From: Pelomonas sp. KK5
GTDB taxonomy: Bacteria; Pseudomonadota; Gammaproteobacteria; Burkholderiales; Burkholderiaceae_C
Direction of reading: 5' to 3'
Assembly (NCBI RefSeq): GCF_001984095.1
Contig: NZ_LYVQ01000018.1
Coordinates: forward strand, 1-46,525
Length of the DNA: 46,525 nt
Part shown: piece by piece, positions 33,240-41,292 of the stretch
How the letters are laid out: each line of letters starts with the position of its first letter
Numbering within the stretch: position 1 is the stretch's first letter
Program-made: the position numbers and the translations under genes
The notes under the pieces: model-generated
Told to the model about the DNA's origin: nothing
Seen by the model: only the letters and a program-made list of their open reading frames with translations
Database searches by the model: none

Positions 33240-35178
33240 TCCCTCCCAAGTCGAAGACCTGGTGCAGCTCTTCGTGCGCACGCTGTCGCCCGGCAGCCTG
33301 TCGTGGCTCGCTAGCGCGTCGCTGGGCATCGACCTGCTGCGGGTGGAAGGCGACAGCGTCGGCGACATGGCGGCCCTGTCGAGCAAGCTGGTGGCCCGGC
33401 TGGTCGACGCCGATAAGCTGGAAGAGGCGCTGGCTCTGCTCAAACGTGAAGCCAAGCAGAACCCTTATCTGGTCGTCGGGCTGCGAGAGATCCTGGAAGG
33501 ACGCAGGCTGGACTCCCCGCAACTGCAGTCCCTGCTGACGGACTACGAACCCTTCTTCAATTCGGCGAGATTCCAGCGGATGCTGCCGCGCGTCAGCAGC
33601 GTGGTCTGCGCCGTAGCCGTGAAGGAGGAACTCAAGGGGACGGGGTTTCTGATCGGCCCGGACTTGGTCCTGACGAATTACCACGTCCTCCCGGGATGCC
33701 TGCACCCGAATGGCGGTGCAGACAACTTCATCCAGGACGTGTCCGGAAGCCAGCTCCAGTTCGTTTTCGACTACCAAAACGAACCGCCCCCGCAGCTGAG
33801 CAGCACCGCGGCGGGTCGTTCAGGCAGGGTCGTGATCGTGCGGGCCGCCGAGAGATGGCTTGTCCATGCGCGGCGGACGCGCCCGGGAGAAGGCACTGTT
33901 GCCGCAGAAGCCGTCGGCTTGCAGCACGACTATGTGGTCGTTCGTCTGGAGCGCGACATCGGCAACCGGCCGAGCCGTGTCGGCGGGGGATGGATCCGCG
34001 GTTGGCTGCCGCTACCCAAAGAAGAATGCGACTACGTGAGCAAGAAGCGCGTCGTCGTTTTCCAGCATCCGGGCGGCATGGCCCAGCAACTGGACGTCGG
34101 ATACCTCGAGCAGTTGGACGCGACCTCGACGCGTGCCTGGTATCGCGTCAGCACAGTGCAGGGATCGTCCGGCGGTGCGGCCGTGGATGCGAACGGCGAG
34201 CTCCTGGCTCTGCACAACGCCGCTGTCGATTCGCCGCCCGGACCGCCCGCGCCCAGGCTGGAAGACCGCGTGAACCAGGGCGTCCGGATCGACACCATCG
34301 CAGCCGATCTTCGGGGTTGCGCAGCTTGGCAGGACCCTCCGGATCCCGACAAGCATGCGACCACGGTCTGGTCGTTGAACGACAACACCCGCGAGCCGCG
34401 CCCCATCATCGGCAGACGTGTATTCCGCGAATCCGTCGAGGAGATGATGACCGGGGACGGGAAGCGGGTGATGTCGGTCATCGGCGAGTACGGCACCTTC
34501 GTGCGTTTCACGATCGCGTTGTTGCAACGTATGCTGGGCAATCAGGCTCAGGTCGTGCGCTTCGGCCCCGGCAACATGCAGAAGCTGGAACCGGCGGACT
34601 TTGCTCGGGCCTTAGTGGAACAGCTCGGCGTGGCTTCCGATCCGAAGGATCCACGGCCGCTGCAGACAGCGACGGAGACCCGCGAGCGTTGGCTAGGACT
34701 CGACCTGCCGGCCTGGGTGGCCAGACAGCTGGCGCGGCATGCGAAGACTCAGCCCGGCAGCTTCCCGGCCTGGGTAGTCATCGACGTGGCGGTCCCCCCG
34801 AACGACACTGTCTTCTGGACGGACGGCCTGCGCGAGCTGGTCACCGCGCTGGTCGGCGTGCGCGATGCCGGCCAGGTCGTCGACATTCCCCAATTGCGCT
34901 GGCTGTTCCTGAGCACGGCGCCCTTGCCCGCCGCCGGGACCGACCATCTGAAAGAAGACCTGCGCGGCGACGTCGACCTGCCCGATGGTTTCAGGGAATG
35001 CATGCAGAACGCCTGGCAATCGATCGATCAGCTGGAAGCGGCGCTGCCCGAGGGCTTCCTGCGAACCATCGCCGTCACCACGCTCAAGGACAACAGCCGC
35101 GCGGCCGCACCGCAGTTGGCCCGCAAGGCCTTGGCCGCGAAGGTCGTCGATTTCCTCGAAAACGCGCACACGCCATGA
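33226..35178 (+). CDS. EAD-like domain / trypsin / degenerate STAND-like NTPase fusion protein
   Basis: The 650-residue protein starts within the end of protease 2. Residues ~5-95 (VEDLVQLFVRTLSPGSLSWLA, then SKLVARLVDADKLEEALALLKRE) resemble an effector-associated domain (EAD), a small helical adaptor that brings conflict-system proteins together. Residues ~125-365 are a trypsin fold with His153 in LTNYHVL, Asp235 in HDYVVVRL and Ser315 in QGSSGG. Residues ~385-650 look like a STAND P-loop domain: IIGRRVFRESVEEM, then VIGEYGTFVRF at 418-428 where GxxGxGK[ST] is expected, and a Walker B-like WVVIDVA at ~516-522. The Walker A lysine is absent (Val426), so nucleotide hydrolysis is unlikely. Domain names for the EAD and inactive STAND parts are inferred. 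Its stop overlaps the STAND gene start by four bases. Confidence 0.8.
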   Translation: MAKPSPSQVEDLVQLFVRTLSPGSLSWLASASLGIDLLRVEGDSVGDMAALSSKLVARLVDADKLEEALALLKREAKQNPYLVVGLREILEGRRLDSPQLQSLLTDYEPFFNSARFQRMLPRVSSVVCAVAVKEELKGTGFLIGPDLVLTNYHVLPGCLHPNGGADNFIQDVSGSQLQFVFDYQNEPPPQLSSTAAGRSGRVVIVRAAERWLVHARRTRPGEGTVAAEAVGLQHDYVVVRLERDIGNRPSRVGGGWIRGWLPLPKEECDYVSKKRVVVFQHPGGMAQQLDVGYLEQLDATSTRAWYRVSTVQGSSGGAAVDANGELLALHNAAVDSPPGPPAPRLEDRVNQGVRIDTIAADLRGCAAWQDPPDPDKHATTVWSLNDNTREPRPIIGRRVFRESVEEMMTGDGKRVMSVIGEYGTFVRFTIALLQRMLGNQAQVVRFGPGNMQKLEPADFARALVEQLGVASDPKDPRPLQTATETRERWLGLDLPAWVARQLARHAKTQPGSFPAWVVIDVAVPPNDTVFWTDGLRELVTALVGVRDAGQVVDIPQLRWLFLSTAPLPAAGTDHLKEDLRGDVDLPDGFRECMQNAWQSIDQLEAALPEGFLRTIAVTTLKDNSRAAAPQLARKALAAKVVDFLENAHTP

Positions 35179-38100
35179 GCATCCCACCGAGCGAAGAGGA
35201 AGACCTGTCGTCGCTGCCCGCATGGGCCATGCGCGCCATGCAGGGGGCAGGTTCGCCCCCCCTGGTGCCGGAGACGAAGAACAGCCTGGACGACAGCCCG
35301 GTCTGGCCGCTGCTGCTCGACGCCGCCGTGGTCTCGACCTTCATGCCCTCGCAACTGGCCAAGGGCCTGACGATCGGCATCGGCCGCCCCGACGCGGAAA
35401 AGACCGTCCTGCAGTTCTCCGAGCCGTCGATCACGGCCTCCGGCACCGAATGGGAGCTGCGGCGCGACGCGCGCACCGAGGTGCTGCGCCTGGCCTCGGG
35501 GTCGAGCGAGCTCGCGGCGGCGGTGGCGCGCACCGCCACGCTCTTTGCGGACCCGGTCAGCGAAGCCTTGCGCCTGACGATCTCCGGACAGACGCTGGTC
35601 GATGCATCGATGGCGCTCCCGCGCCTGGAGGCGTTGCGGGTCGCCACATCGGTGCTGAGCGGGGTGGACACTGTGACGCCGCCGCTGCCCTTGAACCAGT
35701 TGGATGGCTTGATCCGCAAGCGCCGGATGGTCGAGCAGTTCGAGCGCGTCTGCGGCAAGGACTACGAGCGCGACGTGGTGGGGCGCGGCGACGAGCTCGA
35801 GCGGCTGCGGGCCTTCGTCGGCGTAATCTCGGCGAAGTCGCTGGTCGATACCGTGTCCCGCGGCTTCGCGCACCTCAAGCGGGCGCTGACAGGACGCAAA
35901 CCGCTGGTGCTCTGGGGGACGGGAGGCGTTGGCAAGACGACGCTGCTCTCGCGTTTCATGCTCGAGCACATGAATGCCGCGGACCGGAAGTATCCGATCG
36001 CGTACCTCGACTTCGATCGGCCGAGCATCAGCCCGAAGGATCACTTCGGGATGTTCGCCGAGATCTGCCAGCAGGTCTCAGCGCAGTTCGAAGAACTGGA
36101 AGCGGGGCTGAGCGAGCTGCGCAACCGGGCCTTGGCGCTGCAGTCGGAAAGCATCGCCCAGGGGCCCGAGTCGGGACCGCTGCTGCGAGAGTTCGTCGAG
36201 GCGTTCCGCCAGCAGGTCGACACGCTGCTGGACCGTCTGGAACGCGCGTTCGAATGGCAACGGCCCGTGCTGATCGTGCTCGACACCTTCGAGATCGTGC
36301 AGTACGACGCCAACCAGGTGGCCCACATTGAGCGTTTCCTGCGGCCCTTCCTGACCGCCGACTGGCGCAGGTTGCGTCTGGTGATCTCCGGACGTCGCCG
36401 CCTCGACGACTTCGAGAGCGAGGTGGACCAGGAAGAGCTGAAGGGAATCGACGTCCATGGCGCGGCCACCTTGCTCGGCCGCCTGGCCGAGCGGGCGTCC
36501 AAGTCGATGAGTCCGAAGGTCGCCCTCGAGCTGGCCGAAAAGCTGGCTACGCGGCGCAAAGGTCTCACGCTGGAGAAGCTGCGCGTGCACCCCTTGCGCA
36601 TCCGCATGGCCTCCAGCCTGCTGAGCCCGGATTGCCCCGAAAGCGGCGATGAGATCGCGCGGTCGATTCTGTCGGAGCTGGCATCCGGCGAAACTGGGGA
36701 CGCGGCAACATGCATGATCAACGGCATCCTGATCCGCCGGATCCTCAACCATGTGCGGGATGATCGTGTCCGCGCACTGGCCGACCCGGGGCTGGTGGTC
36801 CGCCGCATCACGCCGGAGGTCATCGTCCGCGTCATGGGACCGGGCACGCCCGCACCAGACCCGGCCATTCCCGGCTTCGATCCGTCGGCCATCGACGAGG
36901 AGCAGGCCCAGGATATCTTCAACGCTTTCTCCAGCGAGGTCTCCCTGGTGGAACGCGACCTCGCGGCCCTGAGGCACCGGCAGGACGTGCGCAACGAGAT
37001 GCTGCCGCTGATCAGGCTTCGCGACCGGCCGCAGTTCGATCTTCTCCATGACCTCGCGTTCGACCACTTCAGCGAAAAGGCCGCGAAAGGCGACCCGGCG
37101 GCGGCAGCCGAAGCGGTCTATCACGGCCTCTGGCGAGGCGAGTCGTTCGAGGCCCTAGACAGGCTCTGGACCGTGGGACGGGTCACGGACGCGCGAATCG
37201 ACCCGGAGGAATTCGCCGCGGGGTCCGATGCCGAGCTGTTCCTCAAGACGCGTAACCGCGAGGGTCTGTCGCCGGATGACGTGCGGCGCCTGCCGCACAG
37301 CATGGCGCTGGAGTGGGCGACGGGGTTCAGCAATCAGTTCCTGCTCAGCGATCAGCCGATGCAGGCGGTGGAAACCATTCGCGCGGCGCTCGGGCCGGCC
37401 TTCGAGCACGGGGCGAAGGCGCCGGTGCTGGTCGCTGTCGCCGCCCGGCTGCTCTTCCGGGCGGGGCGATGGAAGGACTGCCGTGCGCTGATCTCGCGCG
37501 CGCTGCACGAGCTGCCAGAGTCCCGCGGCGCCAGCCGCAATGCGCGTGCCGATCTGCTCCGGCTTGCGATCCACATCGCCGCGAAGTCGGGGGACTCGGC
37601 GGCGGAGATCTCTGAGGCGATCGAGTATCTGCATAGCTGGGATGCTGTCGTGTGCACGGAAGCCACGTCGTTTCTGCTGATCGGCCGCCTGCAGAAGAAC
37701 GTCCGCATGACGCTGAAGGGACTCCGCGAGATGCAGGGCGGGGACATCGCCCAGGTCTCTGACCGGCGCTGGAACGCTTCACGACATATCCTCCGCTGGG
37801 CGATCCTGGCCAGCCCGCGGGCAGAGCGCGAACTTGTCGCGAAGTGGGTGCAGCTGTCCAGGTTCCTGCCGAGAGTGCGGAGTCACCGATTGCGCGACCC
37901 GCAGTTGGCCACGGTGCTTAAGGACGTGCTTGGAACGCGTCCGCCCGACGACCTGGACGAGCGTGACAGGATCTGGCAAAAACGCAGCCGCATGCTGTCC
38001 ACGGCCGTGCGCGAGAGCGGAGAGTTCATCCCTTGCATCCGCTATCTGATGGTGTTCGATCACGGCGACTGGAACCTGGTGTTCGAGCATGCGCTAGCGA

Positions 38101-38396
38101 CGGCATTGTCCGGGGGCGAACCTGGCCTGCGGGAGTACCTGGGCGGACTGGAGTTCCTGTCGTCGCGGTCCGTTGCTGCGGGCGACATCATGTTTGAGAC
38201 GGTGAGGTCGGGCCGCTTTCTGGAGCTCGCGAAGGCACTGTCCAAGTGGAGATCCGAGAGACAAACACAGCTCCTGCTGTCGGATTCCGAAGGAATAGAT
38301 GCCTACCCGCAGACGATCTCGAACATCGCCATCGCCCTCCTCCGGTGGCATGAGACATTGAAAGAGTTGGCCCTACAGAGGGGTTGGAATTCTTGA
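35175..38396 (+). CDS. STAND NTPase with C-terminal helical repeats, probable sensor
   Basis: The 1073-residue protein starts in a four-base ATGA overlap with the preceding gene, the first plausible ATG after a long open shadow. Residues 1-~195 are an unrecognised alpha/beta domain. A VVGRGDELERL motif (~201-211), common before STAND P-loops, leads to Walker A GTGGVGKTT at 248-256, Walker B VLIVLDTFE at 365-373, and a sensor-like RLVISGRRR at ~401-409. A winged-helix-like region is expected next (~420-660). Residues ~680-1073 are helices with TPR-like spacing (ALEWATGFSNQFLLSDQPMQAVETIRAAL), the usual ligand-sensing part. STAND proteins oligomerise on binding a trigger and activate effectors. 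Here the N-terminus has no obvious effector, so the partner proteases and PLD are likely to be what it switches on. Confidence 0.85.
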   Translation: MSIPPSEEEDLSSLPAWAMRAMQGAGSPPLVPETKNSLDDSPVWPLLLDAAVVSTFMPSQLAKGLTIGIGRPDAEKTVLQFSEPSITASGTEWELRRDARTEVLRLASGSSELAAAVARTATLFADPVSEALRLTISGQTLVDASMALPRLEALRVATSVLSGVDTVTPPLPLNQLDGLIRKRRMVEQFERVCGKDYERDVVGRGDELERLRAFVGVISAKSLVDTVSRGFAHLKRALTGRKPLVLWGTGGVGKTTLLSRFMLEHMNAADRKYPIAYLDFDRPSISPKDHFGMFAEICQQVSAQFEELEAGLSELRNRALALQSESIAQGPESGPLLREFVEAFRQQVDTLLDRLERAFEWQRPVLIVLDTFEIVQYDANQVAHIERFLRPFLTADWRRLRLVISGRRRLDDFESEVDQEELKGIDVHGAATLLGRLAERASKSMSPKVALELAEKLATRRKGLTLEKLRVHPLRIRMASSLLSPDCPESGDEIARSILSELASGETGDAATCMINGILIRRILNHVRDDRVRALADPGLVVRRITPEVIVRVMGPGTPAPDPAIPGFDPSAIDEEQAQDIFNAFSSEVSLVERDLAALRHRQDVRNEMLPLIRLRDRPQFDLLHDLAFDHFSEKAAKGDPAAAAEAVYHGLWRGESFEALDRLWTVGRVTDARIDPEEFAAGSDAELFLKTRNREGLSPDDVRRLPHSMALEWATGFSNQFLLSDQPMQAVETIRAALGPAFEHGAKAPVLVAVAARLLFRAGRWKDCRALISRALHELPESRGASRNARADLLRLAIHIAAKSGDSAAEISEAIEYLHSWDAVVCTEATSFLLIGRLQKNVRMTLKGLREMQGGDIAQVSDRRWNASRHILRWAILASPRAERELVAKWVQLSRFLPRVRSHRLRDPQLATVLKDVLGTRPPDDLDERDRIWQKRSRMLSTAVRESGEFIPCIRYLMVFDHGDWNLVFEHALATALSGGEPGLREYLGGLEFLSSRSVAAGDIMFETVRSGRFLELAKALSKWRSERQTQLLLSDSEGIDAYPQTISNIAIALLRWHETLKELALQRGWNS

Positions 38397-38397
38397 T

Positions 38398-38600
38398 GAT
38401 CATGCAGCGGAACGGCGCAGCCTCGTTGTGGCTCCGACCTTGGGGCCTAGCACCTTGTGCCGTGCGTCGGCGCGTTTCCAGACGGCCACTTTTGTGGCAG
38501 CACTGAAGAAGTGCTGCGGGGAGATGTATGCGCCGAGATGCCGCAATCGAGGAGGGCTGCGAGCTCGTTCCTAGTGATATAGGTAGTTCGCTGCAGGCGC
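38398..38600 (-). pseudogene. Frameshifted remnant of a small helical, possibly DNA-binding, gene
   Basis: Read on the minus strand, one frame gives TTYITRNELAALLDCG and a second gives AYISPQHFFSAATKVAVW followed by KRADARHKVLGPKVGATTRL, then a stop. The two pieces abut near 38520 and read like one protein broken by an indel. The Arg-x-Glu-Leu-Ala-Ala-Leu-Leu start resembles a helix-turn-helix beginning. I cannot name a family, and the extents are approximate. Confidence 0.3.
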
Positions 38601-39045
38601 CGGCTTCTGTGTGAGCATGATTCCGCTGCATGTTGCAGCTCCGGCTGGTACAGACTTGTCTGCGTCGACCGTGGCATTCGCCGCCAGCTGCAGTAATCTG
38701 CCTGTGGTCAGTACGATGGGCGCCCAAAGTAGTGAGCTCGAACGGTTCTCATCATTTCAATCGCGCCAAAAACTGCATGCAGTTGTGCCCTCCACAGCGG
38801 TTCCTCCAACGCGGTCCTGGGTATAGGTCAACCTGCCGCTCTCGGAGCACTGATGTCAGGAGCGCGAAAGTCTCTTCCAGGTCGTGATCAGCCAACCGGC
38901 CGCAGGCTTCGAGTGACCGGCTACAGCGTTTTACGGACGCTGCGCGCGATCAACCCAAATACGCATGCTGCGCTGAGAGGTCAATGCTGCCCGGCACCGG
39001 CGGGCTATACGACCGGAATCCGCAACGCATCAGGTGGTCGGTGCG
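38601..39045. other. Gene-free stretch between the operon and tniQ
   Basis: I see no credible gene here. The STAND gene and tniQ point toward each other across this region, so terminators are expected, but none with a clean T-run is obvious. A relic may lie at its left side. Confidence 0.35.
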
Positions 39046-40305
39046 CTAAGAGCCTCCCGGCACGCCGCCATTCAACACGGCGCCCCGTTCGGAAGCGACT
39101 ACACCGAACTCAGAGCGACCGAAGCCCAATGCCTTGCGCTGCCTCACTGCCTCATCGCAGAGTAGCCCTGCCGCCACAACGTCCTCCGAAATCTTGACCA
39201 CGTTGTTGCAGACGTTGATCCGCGCTGTGCTTCCATGAATATTCCAGTTCAGTTCAAGCCGCTCGGGAGGTCGCCATGCACATTTGCTCAACGGACCGGA
39301 AGACGACGCTGAGAATTTCCGAATCGCATCGCTGAGCCATTCCTTCGTCACTTCTCGGGCGAGAACGGGAATTAGCCAGCGTGGCGATCGTCGAACCTGC
39401 TGGACGAAGGTTGCAAAACCCGTATCGCCGTAAGCCTTCGACGTCGGCCACCCGCCGCTGCGTTCATGCTGACCACCGAGCCATGCCAGCGTTTGCGCCA
39501 TCGCCGCACCTAGCGGACAGACATACGAGGTGATTCCGTAGTCGATCTGTCCCGCATGCCATTCCACCGCGACACAGTCACGGTGGTCGCCGAACATGCT
39601 GTCCACTATTGCGCTGCACTGCTCCCAAGCGTGCCATCGAAGCCAAACGGAGTCGACCCAGCTTTCAAGGTCCAGGTCGGATCCATTTTCGTGATGATCG
39701 CCGCGGATCTCGACAACCATGGCGTTCCCCGACAAGGCCAGCGTCAGCTCAGGATGCAGGTCTACCGAATCGCCGCCAAAGATTTCCGCGTCGGCTTGCT
39801 GACGAAGGGCATGCTTCCACTCGCCCCCTAGAGGGCGTGCAAAAGGAAGTCCGCAGTCAGGACAGGTCCACCCGTGCATTTGCAGAGGATCGATGATTCG
39901 GCGGCACCTCGGGCAGCGATCAAGGAGCGCCTCTGCATGCCACATGCAAGAAGTTCTCCGCCAGTCTTGGAATTTCCACGAGTGATACCGCTGCGCCAAA
40001 CAAGCGCGGCACCAACGAAATGCGCAACAGACTTGGTTGCGGCTATCGAACTTGGGTGGGTCGACGCCACTGCCAACGAAGAGACTCGTCGCGACGCCGG
40101 GAGGAAGGTCCAGCCGCGTGCAGGCACGGAAAGCGACAGTGCTCGATGGAAACATCATCGGGAGCCTGACTGTGGGGGTCGCGTTCACTAGCCCCCTGAG
40201 CACGTCGCCAATAGCAGCTCCATTTCCGTAGCCGAGCTTCAGACCGACCGACAGTACCGATTCGCCTTGCCTGTACCAAGCGGGATTCCAACCTGGAAGG
40301 CTCAT
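39046..40305 (-). CDS. tniQ: TniQ/TnsD-family target-selection protein of the Tn7-like element
   Basis: The 419-residue protein starts at ATG 40305, after AGAGGG, in a four-base overlap with the tnsC-like gene. Residues ~90-155 hold the TniQ zinc pattern: VCCAFRWCRAC, then RYHSWKFQDW and SCMWHAEALLDRC, then CPRC (131-134) and CPDC (148-151). The WH...LLxxCPxC block is highly characteristic of TniQ/TnsD. The C-terminal ~260 residues are divergent. TniQ proteins link TnsC to a chosen target, either a DNA site (TnsD type) or a guide complex. No CRISPR-Cas genes are in the window, so protein-directed targeting is more likely. It is the last gene of the transposition operon. Confidence 0.85.
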   Translation of the reverse strand: MSLPGWNPAWYRQGESVLSVGLKLGYGNGAAIGDVLRGLVNATPTVRLPMMFPSSTVAFRACTRLDLPPGVATSLFVGSGVDPPKFDSRNQVCCAFRWCRACLAQRYHSWKFQDWRRTSCMWHAEALLDRCPRCRRIIDPLQMHGWTCPDCGLPFARPLGGEWKHALRQQADAEIFGGDSVDLHPELTLALSGNAMVVEIRGDHHENGSDLDLESWVDSVWLRWHAWEQCSAIVDSMFGDHRDCVAVEWHAGQIDYGITSYVCPLGAAMAQTLAWLGGQHERSGGWPTSKAYGDTGFATFVQQVRRSPRWLIPVLAREVTKEWLSDAIRKFSASSSGPLSKCAWRPPERLELNWNIHGSTARINVCNNVVKISEDVVAAGLLCDEAVRQRKALGFGRSEFGVVASERGAVLNGGVPGGS

Positions 40306-41282
40306 TGCGTCCCTCTGCGTTGAGCAGTCGGCGCCAGAGCATCCGTCTCTGGATTGCCCAGCACCACGAGCGAATCGCTGAGGCCGCAAGAGTCAACGCA
40401 GTGGGCCGCGAAGGCATTCAGCTGCGGTCTTCCGTGCTCAGCGGCGATGGCCTCAGCGGAGAAGAGAAAGCGTCGGGCCGCCGCCGTCACGTACTCCATC
40501 CCAATTTCGTCAACGCCTCGCGCCGACGCCTTCAGAATCTTGCTGAAACGCTCCTGCATCGGCGCGGCAAAATCCGCAAACCTCATGCCGCGCGACCAAA
40601 GTTCAGGGCAGTACTCTTGGGTGTAAGTCCGGCCGCGAGGCTCAGGGAATCTCGTGTTGTCATAGTGCGTCAGTACGTCACGCAGTTCCCTCGGCACCAC
40701 CCCTCGAAAACGATGCAGGCCGACAAGAAACTCCGCCACCAAGGTATGCCTTAACGCGCGCTGCAAGCGACGAGGCATGGCGAGTAGCTCGCTTTGACCT
40801 GCAAGCACGCAGAAGCAGGAGAGTCCTCTTTCAGCCTTCAACTCTTCGAGCAGATTCTTGAGCCCATCAAATTGAGGAATGCTGAGGTTCTCTGCGCGAT
40901 CAAGAATCAAAACGACGAGACTTGTTCCCAGAAGATCGGCCTCCACAGCGATCTGCGTGATCAGTACATTGCGGCGCTTCTGGACAAAACCGGATGTCAA
41001 CGCATTTGCCGGCATCAGTTGCCCCCAGAGCGCATCAGCTTGTTGACGAGCACGCACGTCATCAGGCCGGACCACCTGTGCGTAGAGGACGACCGCCGTC
41101 TTCGCGTCCCTCATGTTTTTGCATATGTGTCGACAGCACGTGCTGATTCCTTGCTTCGGCGGTCCATGGATCGTCATGCCCCGATCTCCGTTTGAAATCC
41201 GATCCTTGAATACCTCAATGCACTCCTGCATTGGCTTAGTGATGAAGCTGGTGGTGTTTCCTGCGACTGGGTGCCGGCTCAT
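40302..41282 (-). CDS. tnsC: TnsC/TniB-like AAA+ ATPase with altered Walker A
   Basis: The 326-residue protein starts at ATG 41282 after GAGGGG, 10 bases downstream of the transposase stop. Walker A is expected at residues 40-48, but the sequence is GPPKQGIST: the lysine after the second Gly is Ile46. Walker B is LVVLILDRAEN (~122-132), intact. Later residues (FLVGLHRFRGVVPRELRDVL) look like the AAA+ lid region of TniB/TnsC. TnsC recognises target DNA with TniQ and activates TnsAB. Loss of the lysine would be expected to weaken ATP binding or hydrolysis, so either the element uses an unusual regulator or it is inactive. The length fits TniB-like proteins, shorter than Tn7 TnsC (~555). Confidence 0.85.
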   Translation of the reverse strand: MSRHPVAGNTTSFITKPMQECIEVFKDRISNGDRGMTIHGPPKQGISTCCRHICKNMRDAKTAVVLYAQVVRPDDVRARQQADALWGQLMPANALTSGFVQKRRNVLITQIAVEADLLGTSLVVLILDRAENLSIPQFDGLKNLLEELKAERGLSCFCVLAGQSELLAMPRRLQRALRHTLVAEFLVGLHRFRGVVPRELRDVLTHYDNTRFPEPRGRTYTQEYCPELWSRGMRFADFAAPMQERFSKILKASARGVDEIGMEYVTAAARRFLFSAEAIAAEHGRPQLNAFAAHCVDSCGLSDSLVVLGNPETDALAPTAQRRGTQ

Positions 41283-41292
41283 CGCAGTCCCC

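Noticed and set aside
33696-35174. Open frame extending the STAND gene upstream by ~490 codons
   Set aside because: It overlaps the whole trypsin/P-loop fusion gene in another frame and is Arg/Ala/Gly-rich nonsense; the ATGA overlap at 35175 is a natural start.
34985-36331. Open frame overlapping the STAND gene
   Set aside because: Wrong frame of a clear gene; no recognisable domain and strongly biased composition.
25820-38396. Assignment of the operon to a named Avs/AVAST type
   Set aside because: The STAND-protease pairing is reminiscent, but gene content (PLD, three trypsins, envelope proteins) does not match any type I can recall.
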